A program made the translations under genes and the position numbers. 39,299 bases of DNA from an uncultured Opitutaceae bacterium. Its GTDB lineage: Bacteria; Verrucomicrobiota; Verrucomicrobiia; Opitutales; Opitutaceae. Where the stretch lies: contig CALFNN010000057.1 in the NCBI GenBank assembly GCA_937902925.1, positions 1 to 39,299 on the forward strand. Reading direction: 5' to 3'. A model generated the notes under the pieces. The model was not told where the DNA came from. It searched no databases and was given only the letters and a program-made list of their open reading frames with translations. Of this stretch, positions 24,765 through 32,709 are shown piece after piece; within the stretch, counting starts at the first letter, position 1; each line of letters starts with the position of its first letter.

Positions 24765-26846
24765 TCAGCGCTTGCCGGTCACGAGTTCGCCGGCGAGCGC
24801 CGGCACGTCGTAAACCTTGCGCAGCGCCTCGATGATGCCGCCGCTGTGCACGCTGACGGCGCGGGCCTGGCGGTCATCGTAGCCGAACTCGCCCGAGAGC
24901 GACTGGATGTCGCCGTCGAAGATGATGCCGACGAATTCGCCGGCGGCGTTGACCACCGGGCTGCCGGAGTTGCCGCCGATGATGTCGTCGGTGCTCACGA
25001 AGTTGAACGGCGTCGAGAGATCGAGGGCGGACTTCTTCGCGATCCAGCGCGGGGGCAGGTCGAAGGGCTCCTTGTTGTGGTGCTCGGCGCTGCGTTCGTA
25101 GAGGCCGGCGATCGTCGTGAGCGCGGGGACCTGCCGGCCGTTCTCCTCGTAACCCTTCACCTGGCCGTAACTGAGGCGCAGCGTGAACGTCGCATCGGGA
25201 TAGACGCTCGTGCCGAAGATCGCGAAACGCGCCTTGCCGATCACGGCTTGCGCCTGCTGCTTGATCTCGTTTTGCGTTTCGACGATCTTGCGGAGCGCGC
25301 GGGCCTCGGGATCGATGAGCCGCTCGACTTCGATCAACGGGTCGTGGGCCGCGGCGACCGCGGCGGCGCCGCCGTCGTAGAGCTGGTGCCGGAACGCCAC
25401 GTCGCGGACGTGCGTGCCGTTGATCAACTCGGCGGCGCGCTCGCGCGGCGATTTGCCGGCGAGGATTTTCTGGACGAGCGGATCGTGGTAGCCGAGCTGC
25501 TCGACCAGGAACGTCAGCGAGTCGCCGAGGGTCACGATTTCGTAATCGGGATAAATCGGCTTGTCGGAGAACAGTTCCTGCTCGAAGGACGGGCGGCGGG
25601 CGTCGGAATATTCCTTGAGCCGCTCGCCGTTGGGCTTCGGGCGCTCGTCGCCGGCGCGCAGCAGTTCGCGTGCGATGGTGGCCGCCGCGGAATCGAAGCC
25701 GGCGCCGTTCTCGAGGAAGCGGGCGCGTTGCGCGATGCCGGCGACGGTGAGCTGGGCGTTGGCGATGCGGTCGTAGGCGGCGAGCGCGTCCTTGCCCTCG
25801 GGTCGGTCGGCGAGCTGGCGCTTGAACGCAGTCTCGGCGTCGAGTTTCGCGCCCAGGAACACCGGATCCTGCAGTGCGGCGAGCTCGCCGTCGTAGACCT
25901 TGCGGGAATTCTGGTAGCCGAAGAGGTCGTCCTTCGCGCGCCGCGCGTTCTCCTCGCTGCGGGCGCTCCACGCGATGAGCAGCACCTCGCGTCGCTTGAG
26001 CAACTGCTGGATGTAGGGGATCTGGTTGTCGCGGAGGTATTCGAGTTCCGGCGCCGTCAACTGCCGGCTCGTGCGGCCGGGATGCCCGGAGACGAAGACG
26101 AGGTCGCCGTCGCGCGCGCCGGCGGCCGACCATTTCAGGAAGCTGTCGGGCTTCACCGGCCGGCCGTTTTCGTAGACGCGAAACAGGCAGATATCGAGGT
26201 CGTAGCGGGGATACTCGAAGTTGTCGGGGTCGCCGCCGTAAAACGCCGCCTGCTGCTCGGGCGCGAACACGAGGCGGATGTCGGTGTAACGCTTGTAACG
26301 GTAGAGGTGGTAGGCGCCGCCTTGGTAGAGCGTGACGACGTCGCTGCGCAGCCCGGTTTTATCGAGCGATTCCTTCTCGATCTCGGCGGTGATCTTGCGG
26401 CGGGCGAGCATCGCATCGTTGTCGGAGGTGCCGGGGAGGACGGCGGCGTTGACGCGCGCGGTCACGTCCTCGATCGACTGGAGGACGTTGAGCTCGAGAT
26501 CGACGCATTTGATCTCGTCGGCGGACGTCTGCGCGTAGAAGCCATCGACGACGTAGTTCCTGGCGGGCGTGCTGAACTTTTGGAGCGCGTCGAGGCCGAC
26601 GTGGTGGTTGGTGATGACGAGGCCGTCGGCGGAGACGAAGGAGCCGGACCCGCCGCTGTTGAAGCGGACGGACGCCTTCATGAGGTGTTCGAGCCACGCG
26701 TCGGTGACATCGAAATTATATTTGGCCTTGAGCTGGGCGCGGGGCGGATTGGAGAAGAGCCACATGCCTTCGTCGGCGCGCGCGTGGCCCGGGAGCAGCG
26801 CGGCGCACGTGGCGAGCGCGACTCCGAGGGTGGGAACGAGTTTCAT
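24765..26846 (-). CDS. S46 family dipeptidyl-peptidase (DPP7-like)
   Basis: The 693-residue exported serine peptidase has a signal peptide (to about residue 24, HARA) followed by DEGMW, the usual mature start. The chymotrypsin-like core has VITNHHVG (histidine, residues 81-82), the DPDNFEYPRYDLD region with the catalytic aspartate, and IGGNSGSPVVN (Ser at about 627). Eighteen residues after that serine comes the specificity position, which is Gly in GIIFDGD. In characterised S46 enzymes Gly goes with hydrophobic P1 preference (DPP7) and Arg with acidic P1 (DPP11). It would release dipeptides from peptide N-termini in the periplasm for growth on protein. It lies 61 bp after the flavoprotein gene on the same strand. 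Confidence 0.93.
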   Translation of the reverse strand: MKLVPTLGVALATCAALLPGHARADEGMWLFSNPPRAQLKAKYNFDVTDAWLEHLMKASVRFNSGGSGSFVSADGLVITNHHVGLDALQKFSTPARNYVVDGFYAQTSADEIKCVDLELNVLQSIEDVTARVNAAVLPGTSDNDAMLARRKITAEIEKESLDKTGLRSDVVTLYQGGAYHLYRYKRYTDIRLVFAPEQQAAFYGGDPDNFEYPRYDLDICLFRVYENGRPVKPDSFLKWSAAGARDGDLVFVSGHPGRTSRQLTAPELEYLRDNQIPYIQQLLKRREVLLIAWSARSEENARRAKDDLFGYQNSRKVYDGELAALQDPVFLGAKLDAETAFKRQLADRPEGKDALAAYDRIANAQLTVAGIAQRARFLENGAGFDSAAATIARELLRAGDERPKPNGERLKEYSDARRPSFEQELFSDKPIYPDYEIVTLGDSLTFLVEQLGYHDPLVQKILAGKSPRERAAELINGTHVRDVAFRHQLYDGGAAAVAAAHDPLIEVERLIDPEARALRKIVETQNEIKQQAQAVIGKARFAIFGTSVYPDATFTLRLSYGQVKGYEENGRQVPALTTIAGLYERSAEHHNKEPFDLPPRWIAKKSALDLSTPFNFVSTDDIIGGNSGSPVVNAAGEFVGIIFDGDIQSLSGEFGYDDRQARAVSVHSGGIIEALRKVYDVPALAGELVTGKR

Positions 26847-26907
26847 AGAAGGTCAGGAGTGGCAAAACCGCCGGGCAAACTCCAGCCGGAATCCGCACCG
26901 CGCGCCC

Positions 26908-27888
26908 TCAGCCGCGCCAGCCCTGCAGGACGCGGATGTAGCCGGCGCGCTCGTGCGCGGCGGGATCGGGACAGTGGCGCAGGTCCATCACGCCGCGGCA
27001 TTCGTCGAACGACGCGTAGTAGTGCGTCTCCATCCATTCCGTGACGCCCTGCAGCAATGCGGCGACAAACTCCGGGCCGTTCTTCAGCAGCGCCGAGACG
27101 ACCTGGACGCCGTGGGCGCCGGCGAGGATCGCCTTCACGACATCGTGCGCCCGATGCACGCCGCCGCTGCAGCCGAGCGAGCCGCGGATTTGCGGGGAGA
27201 GAATGGCGAGCCAGCGCAGGCGCAACAACAGCTCGGATGGTTCCGACAGTGCGATCTGCGGCTGGACCTCAAGGTTCTCGACATCAAAGTCGGGTTGGCA
27301 AAAACGATTGAAGAGCACGAGGCCGGCGGCGCCCGAAAGCTCGGCGGCCGTGGCCAGTTGCGCGAGCGAGGTGTGGAAGGGAGACAGTTTCAGCGCGACG
27401 GGGATCTTCACGGTCGCGGTCACGGCGCGCAGGATTTTCAGAATCTCGATCTCGATCTGGTCGCTGGAGAGCGAGACGTCCGTGACCACTTGATAGGGGT
27501 TGAGCTCGATCGCGTCGGCGCCGGCTTCCTCGATCCGGCGCGCGCAGTTGGCCCAGGGGCCGAGGTGGCGGCCGTTGAGCGAGGCGATGACGGGAATCTG
27601 GAGCGCTTTCTTGAGGCGCGTGACGTGCCGGAGATAGGGGCCGGGTGCGAGTTGGTAATCCTCGAGCGCGGGAAATTCCGGGAGCGGGGCGGTGGTGGTG
27701 CCCGTCGTGACCGACGCGAGCTGGAGCACGGGTTGGATCTGCTCGGCGAAGAGCGAACGCATGACGATCGCGCCGGCGCCGGCCGCCTCGAGCGCGCGGC
27801 AGGTGCTGACTTTGTCGGCCAACGGCGAAGCGCCCACAACCAGCGGATTGCGGAGCGTCAGGCCGAGGTAGCTGACATGAAGATTCAT
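26908..27888 (-). CDS. dihydroorotate dehydrogenase-like flavoprotein
   Basis: The 326-residue product opens with HVSYLGLTLRNPLVVGASPLAD, the TIM-barrel start of the dihydroorotate dehydrogenase family, and has AGADAIELNPYQV, IPVALKLSPF and CSGGVHRAHDVVKAILAGAHGVQVV (FMN phosphate site). The usual catalytic Cys/Ser loop is not obvious. This subgroup is normally annotated 'dihydroorotate dehydrogenase-like' and is not the pyrimidine-biosynthetic pyrD. From memory, relatives often lie beside pyruvate:ferredoxin oxidoreductase genes; here that gene is about 8 kb away on the same strand. The true substrate is unknown. It is followed after 61 bp by the S46 peptidase, probably by chance. Confidence 0.85.
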   Translation of the reverse strand: MNLHVSYLGLTLRNPLVVGASPLADKVSTCRALEAAGAGAIVMRSLFAEQIQPVLQLASVTTGTTTAPLPEFPALEDYQLAPGPYLRHVTRLKKALQIPVIASLNGRHLGPWANCARRIEEAGADAIELNPYQVVTDVSLSSDQIEIEILKILRAVTATVKIPVALKLSPFHTSLAQLATAAELSGAAGLVLFNRFCQPDFDVENLEVQPQIALSEPSELLLRLRWLAILSPQIRGSLGCSGGVHRAHDVVKAILAGAHGVQVVSALLKNGPEFVAALLQGVTEWMETHYYASFDECRGVMDLRHCPDPAAHERAGYIRVLQGWRG

Positions 27889-28161
27889 CCCGGGGGTGGG
27901 GGCGTGCGGGCATAGTGCGGCGGAAGACGCCGCGCCGCCACGCGTCCATTGGCGAGGTGCGCGCAGATGTTGTCCGCGGGCGGGCGGTGCGGGCTGGTTA
28001 TCTCTGCCCTTTCCATCCTGGTGTCACGTCGCGAGGTCCTGCACTTTGCGAATCATGGAGCCGGGGAGGCAAGTCCGCGTGAATCGACGCAGTTTACGAT
28101 GTCCTCGACCTGCAACTCAGGGCCGCCTTTTACGATGCGAATCGGACGCGCGCATCGCTTG
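27889..28161. other. intergenic region before flavoprotein gene
   Basis: This 273-bp gap separates the PIN-domain gene from the dihydroorotate dehydrogenase-like gene, both on the minus strand. Two overlapping plus-strand open frames cross it and run into the PIN gene, but they show no family features and I do not treat them as genes. The right half is AT-richer than the surroundings, consistent with the edge of an acquired segment. Confidence 0.4.
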
Positions 28162-28569
28162 TTATCGAAGGAGGGCCTTGAAACCCATCTGCTCGAAATG
28201 ATGATCGTGCGTGAGCGCTTCGTCGATCTGGCGCTCGCGCATTACTTTGAGCGAATGGCAATCGACGGCGCTCCACTCCTTGTCGGCGTGCTGACGATAT
28301 AGGGCGGTTGTCGCCTCCAAGTCATTGCGCAGCGCCGGCACGACCTCGACATTCGGGCTGTTGCGAATCGAATCGCAGGTGCGGGCGGCGGTAAGCCGCA
28401 CCGCCGCGCCCTTGTCGGCGAAATAGTTCAGCACCTCCAACAAGACCCAATCAGTGGTGACGAGTCGCAATCCAACCTGTGCGGTCGCCGCTCTGGCTCG
28501 GTCGCGAAGATCGTCTCTGGGATTGATCAGCGCGATCCAGTAGTTCGCATCGGCAAACACCGTCTTCAT
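28162..28569 (-). CDS. PIN-domain ribonuclease, VapC-like toxin
   Basis: The 135-residue product has the PIN fold acidic set: D7 in FADANYWIAL, E45 in LLEVLNYF, D103 in SAVDCHSL and D122 in LTHDHHF. PIN-domain toxins cleave RNA (tRNA, rRNA or mRNA) using Mg2+ held by these residues. Its ATG overlaps the TGA of the upstream 315-residue gene (ATGA at 28566-28569), so the two are translationally coupled, as is normal for antitoxin-toxin pairs. It is the last gene of the minus-strand module starting with the helicase-nuclease. The RNA target is unknown. Confidence 0.88.
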   Translation of the reverse strand: MKTVFADANYWIALINPRDDLRDRARAATAQVGLRLVTTDWVLLEVLNYFADKGAAVRLTAARTCDSIRNSPNVEVVPALRNDLEATTALYRQHADKEWSAVDCHSLKVMRERQIDEALTHDHHFEQMGFKALLR

Positions 28570-29513
28570 TCTTCCGCGACCTTCGGATGGCCGTATAGGT
28601 AGTGGTCGAGATTGCGCGCGCCGTCAGTCGGAACCTTGGCCCACGCTGCCGCCGGCACGTCACGGCTGATCTCCTCAACAATCTCCCAAATGGGTTTCGC
28701 GGTCGGGTCGAACACGGGTTCGCCGCGGGCGACGATTTCGACCTGCGCGCCGGGTTTGATCCGGCGGAGCGAGCCATCGGCGTCGAATTGCCCGGTGCCA
28801 CGCACGCGGAGTTGCAGCGTGCGGTGCTCGTGGAGTGCCTGTGTGACGCGGGCTTCGTGTTCCGGCGAAAAGACGCCCTCGGTCTTGCCGCCGCGTTCGA
28901 GCGAAAGCGTGAATTCGCCGCCACCCGCCGGCCGCAGGCTGGCGGCACGCACCTCGCCGGTCACGTCAACCGCGTCCTCATAGCCATCGCGCACCCGGGC
29001 GAGCAGCACGTCGCGGGTGCGTGGCGTGTAATCAACCGCGCTGCTGCGTCCTGCGCCACGGGACTCCACGCTTTCATCGGAGCGCAGCGTCCGGCCAAAG
29101 TCCTCGAACAGCACCAGGACACTTCGGGGAAAACGTTCTGGGAGCGGCGCGTCGGTGGGGGAGTTTCCGGCCTCGATGCAGTCGTCGATCAAGCCGACGG
29201 CGGCGGCAACGTCGTCCTCGGCGTCGAGACCGAGTTCATCCGCTTCGAACACGGGGTAGGAGCGTTCGATCGGCACGCAGGCGGAGCCTTTCCCCACCTC
29301 GCGAAAGAACAACTGGATGCCATCCTCGAAATACTTCGGCAGACGCTCGCGCTGCGGGTGACGGGCGCGCCAGAGCGCTTTGGCCGTTTCGACGAGCAGC
29401 TTTTTGTAGGCGAGCAGCTCGGGCAGGGTATCGATTTCCAGAAACCCGGCGGCAGCTTCAAATCGCCCGCCGTGGAAACGGAGCGTCGTGAGCGGTTTGA
29501 CAGGCGTGTTCAT
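28566..29513 (-). CDS. large antitoxin-like protein coupled to PIN toxin
   Basis: The 315-residue product is of uncharacterised type. The N-terminal third (TLRFHGGRFEAAAGFLEIDT; then LAYKKLLVETAKALWR and LPKYFEDGIQLFFREV) looks like a folded domain I associate from memory with PIN-neighbour proteins. The middle contains GEVRAASLRPAGGGEFTLSL. The C-terminus (about 250-310) has RIKPGAQVEIVARGEP, IWEIVEEISRDVP, W291, VPTDGARN and DHYLYG. That last tail is like the end of small VapB/DUF104-type antitoxins of about 70 residues. At 315 residues it is several times the usual antitoxin size, so it may have a second role. It follows the helicase-nuclease after 75 bp and overlaps the PIN gene by four bases. 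Confidence 0.75.
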   Translation of the reverse strand: MNTPVKPLTTLRFHGGRFEAAAGFLEIDTLPELLAYKKLLVETAKALWRARHPQRERLPKYFEDGIQLFFREVGKGSACVPIERSYPVFEADELGLDAEDDVAAAVGLIDDCIEAGNSPTDAPLPERFPRSVLVLFEDFGRTLRSDESVESRGAGRSSAVDYTPRTRDVLLARVRDGYEDAVDVTGEVRAASLRPAGGGEFTLSLERGGKTEGVFSPEHEARVTQALHEHRTLQLRVRGTGQFDADGSLRRIKPGAQVEIVARGEPVFDPTAKPIWEIVEEISRDVPAAAWAKVPTDGARNLDHYLYGHPKVAEE

Positions 29514-29588
29514 GGCGCGGCAGGGATGCGGACAGCGATAACAGGCTACCTTCCGATGCCGAGTGCAAATTCGGCGGTTCCGCGCTGT

Positions 29589-32500
29589 TCACGTGGGCGG
29601 CTGGAGGAAATCGCGGTAGGTGGTGAAGCCTTGGTCGCGGTAGACGATTTCGGGGCTGGAGGGAATGTCGGGCGGACGATTGCCGGGGGAACGGCTCCAG
29701 ACGTTCCAATCTTCGCCGGTGCGGAGGCCGAGGGTGCGAGCGAAGGCGCGGGCTTCGACGAAGGGGCGGAAGATTTTGCGGAAGGGCGCGACGTTGCCGG
29801 TGCCGAGCCAGTCGCCCCAGCCTTGCCAGTGGTCGCGATAGGCGTTGCGCGGCGTGCGGGGAATGTCGGCGGGGAGAGGTGGTTTCTCGGGGCGCTTGCC
29901 TTCGATGTAGGCCTGCCAGCCGGTGGAGCTTTCCAGTTGGAGCGCGTTGGCAAAGGCGCGGGCGGAGTCGAAATCGCGGAAACGGCTCGGGCGCGGTTTG
30001 CGCGGAGCGCGCGGCTTCGCAGGCGTAGTGGGGTCGGATTTTTCGCGCACCGGCTTTTCGGTGCCGAGCCAGTCGCGCCAGCCGGCCCAGCCGCGGTTGG
30101 CGTAGGCATACCACGGAGAGGCGGGAATGTTCTCGGGCTTCGGCGGAAGGTCAGCCGGTTTATCTTTGCAGTATCGCTTCCACTGGCGCTGTCCGGTGAA
30201 TTTTAGGGAGTGGGCGAAAGCGCGGGCTTGGTCGAAGGGCAGCCAATCTGCGCCGAGAAAGTCTTCCCAGCTAGTCCAACCTTTTCCCTTGTAGCTCCGG
30301 TCTGGGTGACTCGGGACATCCACGCGCATTTGTCCAAGTTCAGGCATGAGTCCGTAGCGGAATTTTTGCTGCCACTGCTCCGACGACCGAACGCCGAGAG
30401 TCCTGGCCCACGCGCGAGCTTCCTCGAATGGCACCAGCTTGTAGCGGTGAAATCCTTTGGTTCTGCGGACGGCTTTCTTGCCGGTGCCAAAAAATTCGCC
30501 CCAATCAACCCACCCACGCTTCCGATAAACGCTGTTAACCGCTTTTGGGATGTCCTTAGGCCACTGATTGGTTCGGGACAGCTCGTCGTGTGTCTCCCGC
30601 CATCTGAGCTGCGATTTGATCCGAAGTTTTTCGGCCCAAGCCTGAGCTTCCGTGTAGCTCGCATATGCCAACTTCGCCACGCTCTCCCAACACTTCACTT
30701 CGATCTGCTTCGCGAAGTCCGCGGCGTTCACCCCGAGCGGAGCGATGACGTTGGCGAAGTCGAAATCGACCAAACTGCCGACTTCTGGCGTGCGGCCTTC
30801 GGCGGTGGCGCGGAACCATTCGATGATGCGTTCGTCGTGCGCGGCCAGCGCGCGCAGGACGAAGAGCACAAATTTGAAGGCGCTCGTCGCCGTGACTTCG
30901 TCGAGCGTCGCGCCGTCGGGGACGACAAGCGGGAGCAGGATGTAGCCGCGCGTTTTTCTCGGCGCGAGGCGGAGGGCGCGTCCTGCCGCTTGCACGATCT
31001 CGATGGTGCTGCCTTTCGGGTCGGCGAAGAAGACGCAGTCGATGTCCGGGACGTCGACGCCTTCGGTCAAGCAGCGGGCGTTGGTGATGAGGGAGGGCGT
31101 GTTGGCGAGGAAGGCTTTGATTTCGCGCTGGCGGGCGGCGCTGCCGAGTTTCCCGGAAACGTGGTGGGCGGGGATGGGCGGCTCGACGGTGAGGTGCGCG
31201 TTGAGACGGTTGCAGAGGGTTTGGAAATCGCGCGCGCGGGCGATGCTGCTGTGAAAGGAGACGGTGTGGCGCACGCCGTGGGCGGCGGTGGCGCGTCGCA
31301 ACGCAATGAGGCTGGCGAGGGCGAGCGCGGTGATTTCGTCGGGGCCGTCGTGGCCGAGGTCGAGCCAGCGGTTGGCGGCGACGAGCGCGGCGACGTCGGA
31401 CTGGCGCACGCCGATGGTGAGGATGCGGTAGTCGCAGAGGATGGCGGGCTCGGCGGCGATGGCGGCTTTGAAGGTGAGGAGCGAAAACGTTTCCCCGTAG
31501 AGCGCGGGGTCGTCCATCGACACGATGTCGTCGGAGGTGCCGGCGAAACGACGCTCGGTGGCCGTCATGAAGAGACGGCGCGGGAGCGGAAGGTGGGCGT
31601 CGTCGAGGAGGTGGGCGAAGACGCCAGCGGCCTTGCCGGTGGTTTTGTGGGCTTCGTCGAGGACGGCGAAATCGAAGCCGTAGCCGGCGGTGCGCGCGGC
31701 GGCGGCGAGGACGGGCGAACTTTGGTAGGTGGTGAGAACGACTTGGAGGCCGGGTGTGGCGCTCAGCATCTTGAGGTGCGCGGCGAGGGCGGCGGGCGCG
31801 GTGTCGCAGGGTATACCGAGTTCGTGGACGTGAGCTACGGTCTCAGCGGTGTCAGTGCGCGTGACCTCGGCGTCGCTGCACACGCAAAGCCAGTCGACGC
31901 GGCGGGCGTCGGCGAGGGCTTCGCGCATCCACGTCTCGAGGGTCTGGCGGACGAGGGCGAGGCTGGGGACGGCGATGAGGACGCGGCGGGCGCCGAGCTT
32001 TTGCGCGATCCAGTAGGCGGTGAGACTTTTGCCCGAGCCGCACGGGCTGATGAGTTTGCCGCGCGATTCGTTCTTGTCGCGGTAGTGGGTGAGTGCCTCT
32101 CCGATCGCCTTCAGTTGGTGCGCTTGGGGTGTGCGTGGAAGAGGAGGTGCAGGTGGTGTGGAGGCGGCGAGAGAGGCGCGGAGGGAGGCGAAGAAATCGG
32201 GGCCGAGTTCGCTCCAAGTTTCGGCGGTGAGGTCGCCGAGTTTCGGGAGGTCTTCAAGGATGCCGGGGATGCGCGCGGTCGTCGTGCAGACGAGGGCGAA
32301 GCTGATTTCGCGGCAGACGGTGAACGCGAGCGAGGTGAATGTGGAGAGCTCACGATGGGTAAGCGTCGCGTCAGCGTCGGAGCGATATTTCGCCTGAATC
32401 GCCCAGAATTCGCCGGTGTGAGTGCGGGCGAGGAGGTCGATGCCTTCGTCGCGCGGCGGGAAATTCAGGTGGGCGCGGAGGCCGGCGGGGACTTCGTGGT

Positions 32501-32666
32501 GGAACCAGACGTCGGCGAGTTTCGTGCGGTATTTCGGGTCGACGCGAAGGAAGTGGCGGACGATGTGTTCGAATGCGGTGCCACGTCCGAGGTCGCTGAG
32601 CGTGGCAGCGTGTGCGGTGAAGTCGTCCCAAGATTCGATTCCGGGGAAGAGGGTGGACGGTTCCAT
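29589..32666 (-). CDS. Mrr-like nuclease / DEAH helicase fusion with five C-terminal W-rich repeats
   Basis: The 1025-residue protein has three parts. Residues 25-130 look like an Mrr-type restriction endonuclease fold: F32-E33 in TAFEHIVRHFL, D73 and D77 in RDEGIDLL, and Q91-A-K93 in FWAIQAKY (the QxK variant of PD-(D/E)xK). Residues 180-640 are an SF2 helicase: PCGSGKS (208-214), DEAH (337-340), TAT (368-370) and QAAGRALR (559-566). Residues 667-1021 hold five repeats of about 60 residues. Each has the form F-x-x-A-R-A-[WF]-A ... W ... [IV]-P-x-x-P-x-x-x-Y-x-x-x-G-W-x-x-W-x-D-[WF]-L-G. They start near 671, 747, 811, 899 and 969. They recall the short repeat seen in some phage-type integrases, and sit where related helicases carry HA repeats. 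A DNA-binding role is inferred. Likely a defence or DNA-processing enzyme. Confidence 0.85.
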   Translation of the reverse strand: MEPSTLFPGIESWDDFTAHAATLSDLGRGTAFEHIVRHFLRVDPKYRTKLADVWFHHEVPAGLRAHLNFPPRDEGIDLLARTHTGEFWAIQAKYRSDADATLTHRELSTFTSLAFTVCREISFALVCTTTARIPGILEDLPKLGDLTAETWSELGPDFFASLRASLAASTPPAPPLPRTPQAHQLKAIGEALTHYRDKNESRGKLISPCGSGKSLTAYWIAQKLGARRVLIAVPSLALVRQTLETWMREALADARRVDWLCVCSDAEVTRTDTAETVAHVHELGIPCDTAPAALAAHLKMLSATPGLQVVLTTYQSSPVLAAAARTAGYGFDFAVLDEAHKTTGKAAGVFAHLLDDAHLPLPRRLFMTATERRFAGTSDDIVSMDDPALYGETFSLLTFKAAIAAEPAILCDYRILTIGVRQSDVAALVAANRWLDLGHDGPDEITALALASLIALRRATAAHGVRHTVSFHSSIARARDFQTLCNRLNAHLTVEPPIPAHHVSGKLGSAARQREIKAFLANTPSLITNARCLTEGVDVPDIDCVFFADPKGSTIEIVQAAGRALRLAPRKTRGYILLPLVVPDGATLDEVTATSAFKFVLFVLRALAAHDERIIEWFRATAEGRTPEVGSLVDFDFANVIAPLGVNAADFAKQIEVKCWESVAKLAYASYTEAQAWAEKLRIKSQLRWRETHDELSRTNQWPKDIPKAVNSVYRKRGWVDWGEFFGTGKKAVRRTKGFHRYKLVPFEEARAWARTLGVRSSEQWQQKFRYGLMPELGQMRVDVPSHPDRSYKGKGWTSWEDFLGADWLPFDQARAFAHSLKFTGQRQWKRYCKDKPADLPPKPENIPASPWYAYANRGWAGWRDWLGTEKPVREKSDPTTPAKPRAPRKPRPSRFRDFDSARAFANALQLESSTGWQAYIEGKRPEKPPLPADIPRTPRNAYRDHWQGWGDWLGTGNVAPFRKIFRPFVEARAFARTLGLRTGEDWNVWSRSPGNRPPDIPSSPEIVYRDQGFTTYRDFLQPPT

Positions 32667-32709
32667 CGCAGCGGCGAACTCTTGGCCGCGAGGAGGTGTG
32701 CCGCAAGCT

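Noticed and set aside
27896-28302. Two overlapping plus-strand frames in the gap before the flavoprotein gene
   Set aside because: No family features, no start signal, and they run antisense into the PIN gene.
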